From an uncultured Dysgonomonas sp. (GTDB taxonomy: Bacteria; Bacteroidota; Bacteroidia; Bacteroidales; Dysgonomonadaceae), in contig NZ_LT599032.1 in assembly GCF_900079725.1 (NCBI RefSeq), positions 4,770,054 to 4,834,053 on the forward strand: 64,000 nt of DNA, read 5' to 3'. Within the stretch, counting starts at the first letter, position 1, and each line of letters begins with the position of its first letter. Below the pieces are notes generated by a model. The model ran no database searches. It had not been told where the DNA came from and worked only from the letters and a program-made list of their open reading frames with translations. The translations under genes were made by a program, and so were the position numbers. Below are positions 1-9,099 of the stretch, one piece after another.

Positions 1-343
1 TTGGAACGTGTAAATCGTATGTAAAATCAATAGAGAAGAATAAGAACTCGAAAAGTGCATTTTCACTATGTTCCACAACTTCGAAAATACTACCGGGCAG
101 GATGGTTAATAACATGTTCTGACCCACATCATATCCTTTTGTATTTATCTTTATCTTACCTTCACCTCTTATGCAAAGCACAAAGACAATTCCATCTACA
201 ACCGTGGGATGGTCGAAAGAGACTATCGTATTCTCTATCATACCGTCAGAAATGATATAATTCTTGATAATCGAATAGTTTATAGCCTCCGAGGCACTAT
301 CGATAGAGAGAGTTGCAAGCTTATTGATCCTTTCACTTTCCAT
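1..343 (-). CDS. AraC-type regulator, N-terminal part (partial at window edge)
   Basis: An open frame on the minus strand starts at ATG 343 (MESERINKLATLSIDSASEA...) and stays open for 114 codons to the left edge, so only the N-terminus is present. The visible part reads like the cupin-like sensor half of Bacteroidetes AraC-family regulators: a short alpha-rich start followed by alternating beta strands (FVLCIRGEGKIKI, then LLTILPGSIFEVVE). The DNA-binding HTH would lie beyond the window. It is divergent from the MarR/RND operon, with 471 bp between them, so it could regulate that operon, but nothing in the sequence proves this. The family call rests on overall character and is moderate. Confidence 0.6.
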   Translation of the reverse strand, partial: MESERINKLATLSIDSASEAINYSIIKNYIISDGMIENTIVSFDHPTVVDGIVFVLCIRGEGKIKINTKGYDVGQNMLLTILPGSIFEVVEHSENALFEFLFFSIDFTYDLHVP

Positions 344-814
344 ATCGTGAATATTAATAGCTTAAGATAACAAATTAAGAAAATCTGTAGTAAATCACCA
401 AATAAAACCTGCAAAATAGAACATTTATCAGGTTGTTTTGATCTTTAGAATATTTATTCAGGATACAATCTTTGTATTTTATCGTGAAGACTTCTTTATG
501 CCCGGGTGTCTTTACGAAAATAATTTAACTTTTAATCCACAGACTTATTAATGTAGGTATTTATAATAAGTATCTGTATACTATCATAACTTATATTATA
601 AATGAATTATTTTTCGTCATTTAGTCCAAAACCTGTAATATGGGACATTTATAGAGAAAAATGGGAATAAACTTATCATTCTATTTATCAGATATTTGTA
701 AGGTAAAATGAATCAGGAACGAAGCTATAGCTGAAAATGAATCATATAGTTTCGGATACGATGTCTTCCATTGTAAGCAAACTTATAGTATAAAATATAA
801 CAATAAGTAGTAGT
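344..814. other. Intergenic region between divergent AraC-type and MarR genes
   Basis: This 471 bp AT-rich stretch separates two divergent regulator genes and must hold promoters for both. I found no convincing TTTG/TAnnTTTG pair, no terminator hairpin and no plausible small gene. Confidence 0.5.
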
Positions 815-1270
815 ATGGAACAAGTACCTATCCCTAATGACTCTCTAGTCAAAGTAAACAATCTGATGTGGCAGGTTATTAAACAATTAACCAAAAGCAA
901 GAAACAGATTCTGGAACAATTCGGATTGACATGTTCACAGTTTGAAATTCTGTCTGCTTTATTTCATGTCTCACGAACCAAAGAGGAAATCATACAAATC
1001 GATCTGGCTGAGAAAACTCAAATCGATCCCATGACAACTTCCACTATCTTAAGAAACCTCCAAAAGAAAGGTTTAATAACAAGAGTACGCAGCCTGATAA
1101 ATACAAGGACTGTCATTGTTCAACTAACCGATAAAGGCGAAGTCCTTTACCTGAAAACTATGCATGAAGTAAACCTGAAAACCAAGCTAATCTATCAGAA
1201 TGTCAATGAAAAACTTCTCATGTCGCAACTATTAATATTATCTGATAAATTAAATAAACTAAATTCTTAA
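815..1270 (+). CDS. MarR-family transcriptional regulator
   Basis: This 151-residue cytoplasmic protein has the length and layout of MarR repressors. Helices at about 10-60 (including LTCSQFEILSALFHV) lead into a winged helix-turn-helix at about 65-115 (DLAEKTQIDPMTTSTILRNL, then the basic wing KKGLITRVRSLINTRTVIVQLTDKG) and a C-terminal dimerization helix. Only 4 bp separate its stop from the efflux adaptor start, so it is the first gene of the RND operon. MarR proteins commonly repress the efflux pump they are encoded with and are released by small phenolic or drug ligands. That role is inferred here from position. Confidence 0.88.
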   Translation: MEQVPIPNDSLVKVNNLMWQVIKQLTKSKKQILEQFGLTCSQFEILSALFHVSRTKEEIIQIDLAEKTQIDPMTTSTILRNLQKKGLITRVRSLINTRTVIVQLTDKGEVLYLKTMHEVNLKTKLIYQNVNEKLLMSQLLILSDKLNKLNS

Positions 1271-1274
1271 AAGT

Positions 1275-2381
1275 ATGAAATTAAGTAAGATTGTTTTAGG
1301 AACAGCAGTTTTTGTGTTGTTCAATTTGTCATCGTGTGGGAAAAAGCAAGAAGCGGAACAAACTGAAAAGCAAATGTATCCGACAATGATTGTGAATGAA
1401 CAGAGTACAGAATTGTTATCTGTATATCCGGCTACCATAAAGGGAAAAGAAGATATTGATATTCGTCCGCGTATCGATGGTTTTATCGATGCTATTTATG
1501 TGGACGAGGGTTCTATCGTAAGAAAAGGGCAGCAACTTTTCAAGATAAATTCTCCACAGGCGGAGCAAGCACTCACAACTGCCGAAGCAAATATAAGAAG
1601 CGCCAAAGCGCAGGTGAATACTGCAAAAATAAATGTAGACCGTATGCGTCCACTTGCCGAAAAAGAAATTGTGGGTAATGTGCAGTTGCTGACAGCAGAA
1701 GATTCTTATCAGTCTGCGATAGCAGTTTTGGCACAAGCTGAAGCCGCATTGAAAAATGCACAGGCAACAATAAGCTGGACGAATGTTGCTAGTCCTGTAG
1801 ACGGTATTGTAGGGGCTATCCCTTTTCGTCTGGGAAGTCTTGTAAATTCAGCCAATGTATTGACTACCGTGGCCAATACCAGTAATGTGTTTGCTTATTT
1901 TTCCCTGAATGAAAAAGAACTCGCTGTGTTTCTGAATACAATAGACGGTAAGACACAGGCAGAGAAGATAAAAAATATGCCAGAGGTTATCCTTACCCTT
2001 GCCGATGGAACTGTATATACGGAAAAAGGACGTGTGGAAACAATAACAGGCACAATAAATGTAACTACCGGTTCGGCAAATTTCAGAGCTGAATTCCCGA
2101 ATAAGCAGGGTCTGCTGAGAAGCGGAACAAGCGGAAAAGTCTCTATTCCAAGAAGCATGGAAAATGTATTCTTGATTCCTCAGAAAGCTACATTTGCACA
2201 GCAAGATAAGATACTTGTATTCTCTGTTCAAGGAGATTCTGTGATGCAAAAGGTAATTTCGGTGATATCTACTCCGGATGGGAAAAATTATGCTGTGACC
2301 GGAGGATTAAGTAATGGAGAACGTATTGTTCTTGATGGAGTTGCAACATTAAGCAATGGAAAGAAAATCAGCTTTGAATAA
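1275..2381 (+). CDS. RND efflux periplasmic adaptor (membrane fusion lipoprotein)
   Basis: A 368-residue adaptor linking an inner-membrane RND pump to the outer-membrane channel. A lipoprotein signal peptide ends at Cys21 (LFNLSSCGKK). The split barrel-sandwich/lipoyl domain is visible around IDAIYVDEGSIVRKGQQLF (about 70-90) and again at ASPVDGIVGAIPFRLGSLV (about 173-191), with an alpha-hairpin between them (EANIRSAKAQVNTAKINVDR...). The C-terminal half forms the beta-barrel and membrane-proximal domains. It lies second in the MarR-adaptor-pump-channel operon, 41 bp before the pump. Length and order match AcrA/MexA-type (HAE1) systems. Confidence 0.93.
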   Translation: MKLSKIVLGTAVFVLFNLSSCGKKQEAEQTEKQMYPTMIVNEQSTELLSVYPATIKGKEDIDIRPRIDGFIDAIYVDEGSIVRKGQQLFKINSPQAEQALTTAEANIRSAKAQVNTAKINVDRMRPLAEKEIVGNVQLLTAEDSYQSAIAVLAQAEAALKNAQATISWTNVASPVDGIVGAIPFRLGSLVNSANVLTTVANTSNVFAYFSLNEKELAVFLNTIDGKTQAEKIKNMPEVILTLADGTVYTEKGRVETITGTINVTTGSANFRAEFPNKQGLLRSGTSGKVSIPRSMENVFLIPQKATFAQQDKILVFSVQGDSVMQKVISVISTPDGKNYAVTGGLSNGERIVLDGVATLSNGKKISFE

Positions 2382-2422
2382 ACCGGATAGTCGATTATTA
2401 AAACAACTAAAAGAGAAAAACG

Positions 2423-5400
2423 ATGCTAAAAACTTTTATAGAAAGACCCGTTTTGTCTACCGTAATATCGATTATTATAGTAGTGCTCGGTATTATAGGA
2501 ATTTCAACCTTGCCGATTGAACAGTATCCGGATATAGCCCCTCCAACAGTAATGGTTTCGGCCACTTATCCCGGAGCAAATGCGGATGTGGTAATGAATA
2601 GTGTGGTAATACCCATCGAAGAACAAGTAAATGGGGTAGAAGGAATGACATATATGACTTCATCTGCCGCCAATAATGGTATGGCAATGACTTTTATATA
2701 TTTCAAACAAGGTACAAACCCCGATATTGCAGCTGTTAATGTACAAAACCTTGTAGCACGTGCAACCCCGTTGTTGCCTCAGGAGGTAACTCAGATAGGG
2801 GTTACAGTGCAAAAACAGCAGAATAGTACAATATTGGGGATTGCATTGTCTACGGATAATGATGAATACGACGGAGAGTTTTTGCAGAACTATGCAAACA
2901 TTAATATGCTGCCACAGATCAAACGTGTATATGGTGTCGGTGATGCGACCGTATATGGGTCTAAAGACTACTCGATGCGTATATGGCTAAAACCGGATGT
3001 AATGGCTTCTTACAAATTATCGGCACAGGAGGTAATTGCTGCTTTGCAAGACCAGAATATAGAAGCGGCACCCGGAGAGTTGGGGCAAAACAGTGACCAG
3101 TCGTTCCAATATACGCTAAAATACACAGGAAGATTGAAAACGGCAGAAGAGTTTGGCGATATAATCATCCGCTCAGAAGATGGACATATATTAAAAATAA
3201 AGGATATTGCAGACGTAAAGTTAGGGTCTCTTAACTATACTGTAAACTCTATGACGAACAAGACCGAAGAATCAGTATTTATAGCTATCAGCCAAACTGC
3301 AGGATCGAATGCCCAGGAGGTAATTAACGGGGTGAAAGCCGTTTTAAATGAAGCTGAGAAATCTTTCCCGGAAGGAGTGAAAATCAATTACCTGATGGAT
3401 TCCAGTGAATTTTTGGATGCATCAATCGAAAAAGTGATTCATACACTTTTAGAAGCATTTATCCTGGTGTTTATTGTTGTGTTTATATTCTTACAGGATT
3501 TCAGGTCTACATTGATACCTGCCATTGCAGTTCCGGTGGCTATCATTGGTACATTCTTCTTCTTGCAGGTATTGGGCTTCTCTATCAATTTGCTTACATT
3601 GTTTGCATTGGTTCTGGCTATCGGTATAGTTGTCGATGATGCTATTGTGGTTGTTGAAGCAGTACATGCCCAACTGGAAGCTGGCGAGAAAGATCCTAAG
3701 CAAGCCACGCTAAAAGCAATGAAGGAAATAGCTCCGGCTATCGTATCCATTACATTGGTTATGTCGGCCGTATTTATACCTGTGAGCTTTATTGGCGGTA
3801 CATCCGGTGTTTTCTTCAGGCAATTCGGGCTGACACTGGCTATCGCGATATTGATATCAGCAGTAAATGCATTGACATTAAGTCCTGCATTATGTGCTAT
3901 GTTTTTAAGATCTCACGAAGAGGGGCATCAGAAGAAAGGATTTGTACAACGTTTCTTTACCAACTTTAATATTGCTTTTAATGCAGCAACACAGAAATAT
4001 AAATCGTCATTGCAGTTTTTAGGAAAAAAGAATCATCGTTGGATAACAATCGGGATAATAGGCGTGTTCTCTGCTATTCTGGTACTGTTGATGAAACTTA
4101 TACCTACAGGTTTTGTGCCACAAGAAGATAGTGGTGTCGTTGTAGGATTCGTCACATTACCGCCATCCGCATCACTAGAAAGATCGGACAGTGTGGTTAA
4201 CAAAGTGGTAGATCTCGCAATGGAAATAGAAGGTGTGAAAACCGTAACCAATATTACCGGAGCAAATTTTATGAGTGGAATAGGAAGTTCGTATGGAACT
4301 GTCGTTATCAAGATGGATTCGTGGAATGACCGGAAATTATCGACTAATGAAGTTGCTGCGATGCTGACCGAAAAAACAAATAAAATGCAGGAGGCTACAT
4401 TCTTCTTTATGGCTACACCTACATTACAGGGATTCGGTATCGGTGCCGGGGTAGAAATGCAGTTGCAGGATAGGATGGGGGATGACATTCATAAATTCTA
4501 TGATATCACCACCAGTTATGTTGCAAAGTTAAATGCACGGGAAGAGGTGATGATGGCTATGACCAATTTCAATCCTAATTTCCCCCAAAAGCAGATTGAA
4601 GCCGATATGCCTAAAATAAAAGCCGCCGGATTGACACTAAATCAGGTGATGGGCACATTGCAGGCGTATATTGGAAGTTATTATGCTTCTAATTTTAACC
4701 TGTATGGCAAGCAATTCCGCGTGATGGTTCAGGCCAGCCCGGAATATCGGACTAAACTCGAAGATCTTAGTGGTATGTTTGTGCAAACAGCTAGTGGTGA
4801 AATGGCTCCTATCACCGAGTTTATTTCAGTGACAGATGTGACCGCCCCTCAGACATTAACCCGTTTTAATATGTTCCAGGCAATGGATGTTACTATTATC
4901 CCTAACATGCTCGACGGCTATAGTACAGGGGATGTTATCCGCATAGTAGAAGAAATGGCTCTTGATAAAACGGTACTGCCCGAAGGTTATAGCCATGAAT
5001 ATGCCGGTATGACCCGTGAAGAGGCAAACAGTAGTGATCAGACTATAATCATATTTGGTATTTGCTTGATATTCGTATATCTTTTACTTGCCGCACTTTA
5101 TGAAAGTTATATTCTGCCACTGGCTGTATTGTTTTCATTGCCTATCGGATTGGCGGGAGTATTTATCTTCCTGATGATTTTTGGTGTATCGCAAGGTATT
5201 GTGAACAATATTTATGTGCAGATATCTATGGTCATGCTGATCGGTTTGCTAGCGAAGAATGCTATTCTTATTGTAGAATACGCCATACAGCGTCGTCAGC
5301 AAGGACAGAGTATTGTTGAGGCTGCCATTAATGGAGCTGTAGCCCGTTTGCGTCCAATCCTGATGACATCATTCGCCTTCATCTTTGGATTGATGCCGCT

Positions 5401-5593
5401 GGCATTTGCAACGGGGGCGGGTGCTGTAGGTAATGCTTCTATCGGTATCAGTGCGATTGGCGGAATGTTGATCGGAACAATAATCGGGGTCTTGGTTATC
5501 CCTACACTTTATATAGTGTTCCAAAGCCTGCAAGAACGCTTTAGTGGTAAAGACCCGAGAATAAGTAATACACAACAACTAACTGAAGAATAA
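2423..5593 (+). CDS. RND multidrug efflux permease (HAE1/AcrB family)
   Basis: A 1056-residue inner-membrane proton/drug antiporter, full length for AcrB-type pumps. It opens with the family N-terminus (FIERPVLSTVISIIIV, then STLPIEQYPDIAPP). The proton-relay residues are present: Asp405-Asp406 in GIVVDDAIVVVEA on TM4, Lys945 in LLAKNAILIVEYA on TM10 and Thr982 in RPILMTSFAF on TM11. Two large periplasmic porter/docking loops follow TM1 and TM7. It should form trimers with the adaptor upstream and the channel protein 2 bp downstream. The pump appears functional. Substrate range cannot be read from the sequence, although hydrophobic and amphiphilic drugs or bile acids are typical. Confidence 0.96.
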   Translation: MLKTFIERPVLSTVISIIIVVLGIIGISTLPIEQYPDIAPPTVMVSATYPGANADVVMNSVVIPIEEQVNGVEGMTYMTSSAANNGMAMTFIYFKQGTNPDIAAVNVQNLVARATPLLPQEVTQIGVTVQKQQNSTILGIALSTDNDEYDGEFLQNYANINMLPQIKRVYGVGDATVYGSKDYSMRIWLKPDVMASYKLSAQEVIAALQDQNIEAAPGELGQNSDQSFQYTLKYTGRLKTAEEFGDIIIRSEDGHILKIKDIADVKLGSLNYTVNSMTNKTEESVFIAISQTAGSNAQEVINGVKAVLNEAEKSFPEGVKINYLMDSSEFLDASIEKVIHTLLEAFILVFIVVFIFLQDFRSTLIPAIAVPVAIIGTFFFLQVLGFSINLLTLFALVLAIGIVVDDAIVVVEAVHAQLEAGEKDPKQATLKAMKEIAPAIVSITLVMSAVFIPVSFIGGTSGVFFRQFGLTLAIAILISAVNALTLSPALCAMFLRSHEEGHQKKGFVQRFFTNFNIAFNAATQKYKSSLQFLGKKNHRWITIGIIGVFSAILVLLMKLIPTGFVPQEDSGVVVGFVTLPPSASLERSDSVVNKVVDLAMEIEGVKTVTNITGANFMSGIGSSYGTVVIKMDSWNDRKLSTNEVAAMLTEKTNKMQEATFFFMATPTLQGFGIGAGVEMQLQDRMGDDIHKFYDITTSYVAKLNAREEVMMAMTNFNPNFPQKQIEADMPKIKAAGLTLNQVMGTLQAYIGSYYASNFNLYGKQFRVMVQASPEYRTKLEDLSGMFVQTASGEMAPITEFISVTDVTAPQTLTRFNMFQAMDVTIIPNMLDGYSTGDVIRIVEEMALDKTVLPEGYSHEYAGMTREEANSSDQTIIIFGICLIFVYLLLAALYESYILPLAVLFSLPIGLAGVFIFLMIFGVSQGIVNNIYVQISMVMLIGLLAKNAILIVEYAIQRRQQGQSIVEAAINGAVARLRPILMTSFAFIFGLMPLAFATGAGAVGNASIGISAIGGMLIGTIIGVLVIPTLYIVFQSLQERFSGKDPRISNTQQLTEE

Positions 5594-5595
5594 TT

Positions 5596-7020
5596 ATGAA
5601 GATCAATAATATAAAAGGAATCGCTCTATTGGGGCTTATAGCCTTGCTCGGACTTTCATCCTGCCAGATAATGAATAAATACCAGTCCCCTGATGCAGAT
5701 AGTGAGAACCTCTTCAGAGACGAAAACCCTGCTGATACGACAACAATAGCTTCCATTCCGTGGCGGGACTATTTCAAAGATCCATTTCTGCAATCATATA
5801 TAGATGAGGCATTAAACAATAATTTCGATATGCTGATTGTTCAGGAACGTATCAAACAAGCAGAAGCTGCTTTAGGTATGGCGCGTGCTGCTTATTTTCC
5901 TGATGTTGCATTAACAGCACAGGTAAACCAGACTCGTTTGAGCAATGCAGACCCGTTGACAGGAGTAGCCAAAGACAGGAATAATCTGGCTTATCATACC
6001 GAAAAATATACATTGGGTATTGTCGCTAGTTGGGAACTTGATCTGTGGGGCAAAATGAATCGCCAATCCAGGGCTAAGTACGCTCAGATGCTAAATAGTT
6101 ATGCCGGACGAAATCTGATACAGACATCTTTGGTTTCTAATATGGCGAATACTTATTATTCTTTATTGGCCTTGGATGAGCAACTGAAGGTTACGAATGA
6201 TATGATAGCATTAATGAGTGAAAACCTGATAACGATGGAGGCCTTAAAAGAAGCAGGTATGGCCAATGGCGCCGCCGTAGAGCAAACCAGAGCAGCCCTT
6301 GCCAGTGCCAGAACATCTGTCCCGGAACTGGAAAGCAGTATCCGCCAACTGGAAAATACGATTTGTACAATGCTCGGACGTAAGCCCGGCCCGATAACCC
6401 GCTCGTCGATTGAACTACAGAATGTACCGGCTAACTTAGCGCATGGTATTCCTGCTCAGATGCTTGCCAGACGTCCTGATGTAAATCAGGCGGAATTGGA
6501 GTTTCGTTCAGCTTTCGAATTGACTTATGCTGCTAAAGCCAGTTTTTATCCTTCTATTACATTAAGTTCTGGATTGATTGGCTATTCAACTACGAATGGA
6601 TTGAGCCAGTTTTTCAAGCCGGAGAATCTGTTTGCCAGTATAGCAGGGGGATTGACTCAACCGATTTTTGCACGGAAGCAATTGATGACTCAATATAAAG
6701 TTGCTAAATCGGAACAACAGATAGCATTGCTGAACTTCGAAAAAACGGTTTTAAGTGCAGGCCAGGAAGTGTCGGACATTTTGTATACATATGAGTCTTC
6801 TCTCCGGAAGAACTATGATAGGGAAATCCAGGTGTTGTCACAGACCAAATCTGTTGAGTTTACCCGTGAATTGTTAAAAGCCGGAGAAGCTACTTATCTG
6901 GAAGTATTAAGTGCTCAACAAGGATTATTAGAGGCTCAGTTGAATCAGATAAGCGATAAACTCCAGCAACTTCAATCTACCTCCGATCTTTATCGTGCAT
7001 TAGGAGGTGGGATAGAGTGA
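5596..7020 (+). CDS. Outer-membrane efflux lipoprotein (TolC/OprM family)
   Basis: A 474-residue outer-membrane factor of the NodT/OprM type. A lipoprotein signal peptide ends at Cys23 (LLGLSSCQIM). Two OEP repeats follow, about 60-250 and 270-465, with the usual coiled-coil helices (IKQAEAALGMARAAYFPDVALTAQV; then ARRPDVNQAELEFRSAFELTYAAKASFYPSITL). The RRPDV motif before the second repeat is characteristic. It is the last gene of the RND operon and is followed by a terminator hairpin. It provides the channel for the AcrB-type pump. Confidence 0.94.
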   Translation: MKINNIKGIALLGLIALLGLSSCQIMNKYQSPDADSENLFRDENPADTTTIASIPWRDYFKDPFLQSYIDEALNNNFDMLIVQERIKQAEAALGMARAAYFPDVALTAQVNQTRLSNADPLTGVAKDRNNLAYHTEKYTLGIVASWELDLWGKMNRQSRAKYAQMLNSYAGRNLIQTSLVSNMANTYYSLLALDEQLKVTNDMIALMSENLITMEALKEAGMANGAAVEQTRAALASARTSVPELESSIRQLENTICTMLGRKPGPITRSSIELQNVPANLAHGIPAQMLARRPDVNQAELEFRSAFELTYAAKASFYPSITLSSGLIGYSTTNGLSQFFKPENLFASIAGGLTQPIFARKQLMTQYKVAKSEQQIALLNFEKTVLSAGQEVSDILYTYESSLRKNYDREIQVLSQTKSVEFTRELLKAGEATYLEVLSAQQGLLEAQLNQISDKLQQLQSTSDLYRALGGGIE

Positions 7021-7039
7021 TCAATCTTAGTTAAACGTG

Positions 7040-7072
7040 GCAGGAGGATAGGAATATTCTCCTGCTTTTTTT
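7040..7072 (+). terminator. Rho-independent terminator of RND efflux operon
   Basis: A perfect 7 bp stem GCAGGAG/CTCCTGC is followed at once by a run of seven T. It starts 20 bp after the stop of the outer-membrane channel gene. Confidence 0.85.
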
Positions 7073-7149
7073 ATAAATACGATATTAGTTGTGTAAATGA
7101 GCAGTTAAATCAGAATGCTTTATCTATATAATATGCTATTAACTCTTTG

Positions 7150-7445
7150 GTTATTAGCTTATAGATCTTTGACAGATTGGAATAAGTGGTAATTTTTAGG
7201 TAAATAGATAAGAGTAAACAAGATACGAGTTGTTCACTGATAACTGACGAGACGTTTCGCTCTACTCAGCATCGCTAATTATTAATTTTTCATTTTTAAT
7301 TATTAATTGCTATCCGTGTTACTTTTGTTACCTTTTTTGAATCGGATGTTTAAAGTGTTTATTTACTGGTATAAGTGGCATATTATTTATTAACTGATCG
7401 TAATCGACTGTTTACTGCAAAATGTGTTACATCTGTTACTTTTTA
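7150..7445. repeat. Dispersed intergenic repeat, copy 1 (degenerate)
   Basis: This non-coding stretch shares several words with the region 47690-47968. TAGATCTTTGACAGATT at 7162-7178 matches TAGTTCTTTGATAGATT at 47701-47717. The 20-mer TGTTACTTTTGTTACCTTTT at 7317-7336 is identical at 47949-47968, and a diverged copy (GTGTTACATCTGTTACTTTT) sits at 7424-7443. There is no coding potential and no transposase nearby. It may be a decayed miniature mobile element or a repeated regulatory sequence. Confidence 0.5.
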
Positions 7446-7713
7446 ACTTTTTATAGTGAATATAGGTTAATTAAAATTGCTTCCGATAAGTGTATTGTTA
7501 AGATTGGCTGTGTGTCGGATTTGAAGATGTTACTTTTCCATTCTGCTGGTCAGATATAATAATAGGTAAAACAAAGCCGCTATCATATTGAGAAAGAAAA
7601 GGAATTCGCCTTTACGGCTATATTTTTCGTCTTCCTGCAAAAAGGAATACTGTCAATGTTTTAACATCTTACTTTTATACTGGAAAAACAATATAGATAG
7701 TAAAACATTAGTC

Positions 7714-8610
7714 ATGGAGCAACACAAATCTTTTTCTACATCCTTACAGAGAATTACAGTCATAGATGCATTAAGAGGATTTGCCCTGTTGGGAGTCATA
7801 CTTACCCATATGTGGCAACATTATGGTATTTTTTCATTTTCAGGAATGGGCCAAAATGAACCATTATTCCCGCAATTGGATGAGGCGCTCCGGTGGCTAT
7901 TGCAAAATGCCATAATGGGCAGGTTTATCAATATCTTTGCATTTCTGTTTGGGCTGAGCTTTTTCATTCAGATGGACAGAGCTTCAAAAAAAGGAATTGA
8001 CTTTCGGAAACGCTTTTTGTGGCGCATGGCTATACTTTTTATTATCGGAATCATAGGTAACTGTTTCTATACCGGAGATATCTTATCTATTTATGCCGTA
8101 TTCGGAGTGTTAATGGTTTTTCTTTATAAATGTAAGAACTGGATATTAATTGTTGTCATTACCCTTTTACTGATAGGCCTTCCCCGTATTTTAACGGTGA
8201 GTTATAACCAAATGGTAAAAGTAGAGCAAACAACCAATACGGGCACTGCGCAAACTCTGGAAAACCGGCCTGCTGTACGTCCGCAACCTTCAAATATGGA
8301 AAAACCATCCTTCCTTAATTCAGCAAAGAATAACCTGACAATAGGATTGGAGCGGAAATTAAATTATCAGTTTGGTTTATTTGGTCGTGGATATATTACG
8401 TTGGCTTTATTTATCCTGGGATTGATTATTGGACGTATGCGCTTCTTTGAACAGGTTGAAATACAGAAGAAAAGGAACTTTATTCTTTTTGCCGGATTTG
8501 TTCTTGCTGTTGTTGTTGTAAACTGGATTGTCGGACTATTCCCACCACAAGATACAAGGATATTTATGAGGCCGGATGCAGATATATCACCTGCTTTACT
8601 AGAGCTGTAA
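7714..8610 (+). CDS. DUF418-family membrane protein, N-terminal fragment (frameshifted)
   Basis: This frame encodes the first 298 residues of a DUF418-type multi-pass membrane protein. It opens with the family signature ITVIDALRGFALLGVILTHM (acyltransferase-like N-terminal segment) and has several hydrophobic helices. I chose ATG 7714 because the 42 codons upstream in the same frame (from 7588) do not look like the family and carry many Cys/Lys. The frame ends at TAA 8608-8610, just after DADISPALLEL, without the C-terminal DUF418 block. That block is in the next frame, overlapping by one base (TAATG). Restoring one G (CTG-GTA-ATG) would give a continuous protein of about 417 residues. Confidence 0.75.
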   Translation: MEQHKSFSTSLQRITVIDALRGFALLGVILTHMWQHYGIFSFSGMGQNEPLFPQLDEALRWLLQNAIMGRFINIFAFLFGLSFFIQMDRASKKGIDFRKRFLWRMAILFIIGIIGNCFYTGDILSIYAVFGVLMVFLYKCKNWILIVVITLLLIGLPRILTVSYNQMVKVEQTTNTGTAQTLENRPAVRPQPSNMEKPSFLNSAKNNLTIGLERKLNYQFGLFGRGYITLALFILGLIIGRMRFFEQVEIQKKRNFILFAGFVLAVVVVNWIVGLFPPQDTRIFMRPDADISPALLEL

Positions 8611-8969
8611 TGGCTTTAGAAAACATTAGTACAGTGTTTTTTTCGGGGGCTTTGGTTATGGGATTTATAATCTTGTATCAGGTTAAGGGTATTGGAAAAT
8701 GTCTGAGTGTGATGACTCCATATGGACGTATGGGACTCACTAATTATGAGATGCAAAGTGTTATCGGTTGTTTTATATTCTCTATGTGGGCATTTGGTTC
8801 CGTTTTCGGTAGCTGGGGGACTACAGAGTTGTTCGCTTTAGGATTGGTTATATATACAATGCAAGTCATATTTAGCAAATTTTGGCTGAAATACTTCTTA
8901 TATGGGCCGCTGGAATGGTTTTGGCGTTCGGCTACTTATCTGAAACTGCAACCATTCAGAAGGAAGTAG
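8610..8969 (+). CDS. DUF418-family membrane protein, C-terminal fragment (frameshifted)
   Basis: This 119-residue frame holds the canonical DUF418 C-terminus: MTPYGRMGLTNYEMQSVIG, several transmembrane helices, then FSKFWLKYFLYGPLEWFWRS. It starts with an ATG overlapping the TAA of the preceding fragment. As an independent gene it would lack the N-terminal half and a signal or anchor of its own. A deletion of one base, a sequencing error, or translational coupling at TAATG are the possible explanations. A decayed or erroneous gene is the simplest. Confidence 0.75.
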   Translation: MALENISTVFFSGALVMGFIILYQVKGIGKCLSVMTPYGRMGLTNYEMQSVIGCFIFSMWAFGSVFGSWGTTELFALGLVIYTMQVIFSKFWLKYFLYGPLEWFWRSATYLKLQPFRRK

Positions 8970-9099
8970 AGAATAAAGTGTAATTTCTTTTTTTTAGCTG
9001 TTTTTCGTTATTATCTAATTTAATGTCAGACTTTAAAATAACATCTGTATTTTTATAATCCGGATTACATAAAATCTATTTGATTACGATATTACAAAA

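Noticed and set aside
55-255. Plus-strand frame of 66 codons at the left end
   Set aside because: It is antisense to the AraC-type N-terminus on the minus strand, which is longer, open to the edge and looks like a real protein; the plus-strand product has no family features.
7588-7713. N-terminal extension of the DUF418 fragment
   Set aside because: The 42 codons before ATG 7714 contain Cys- and Lys-rich sequence unlike the family; the conserved part begins right after ATG 7714.
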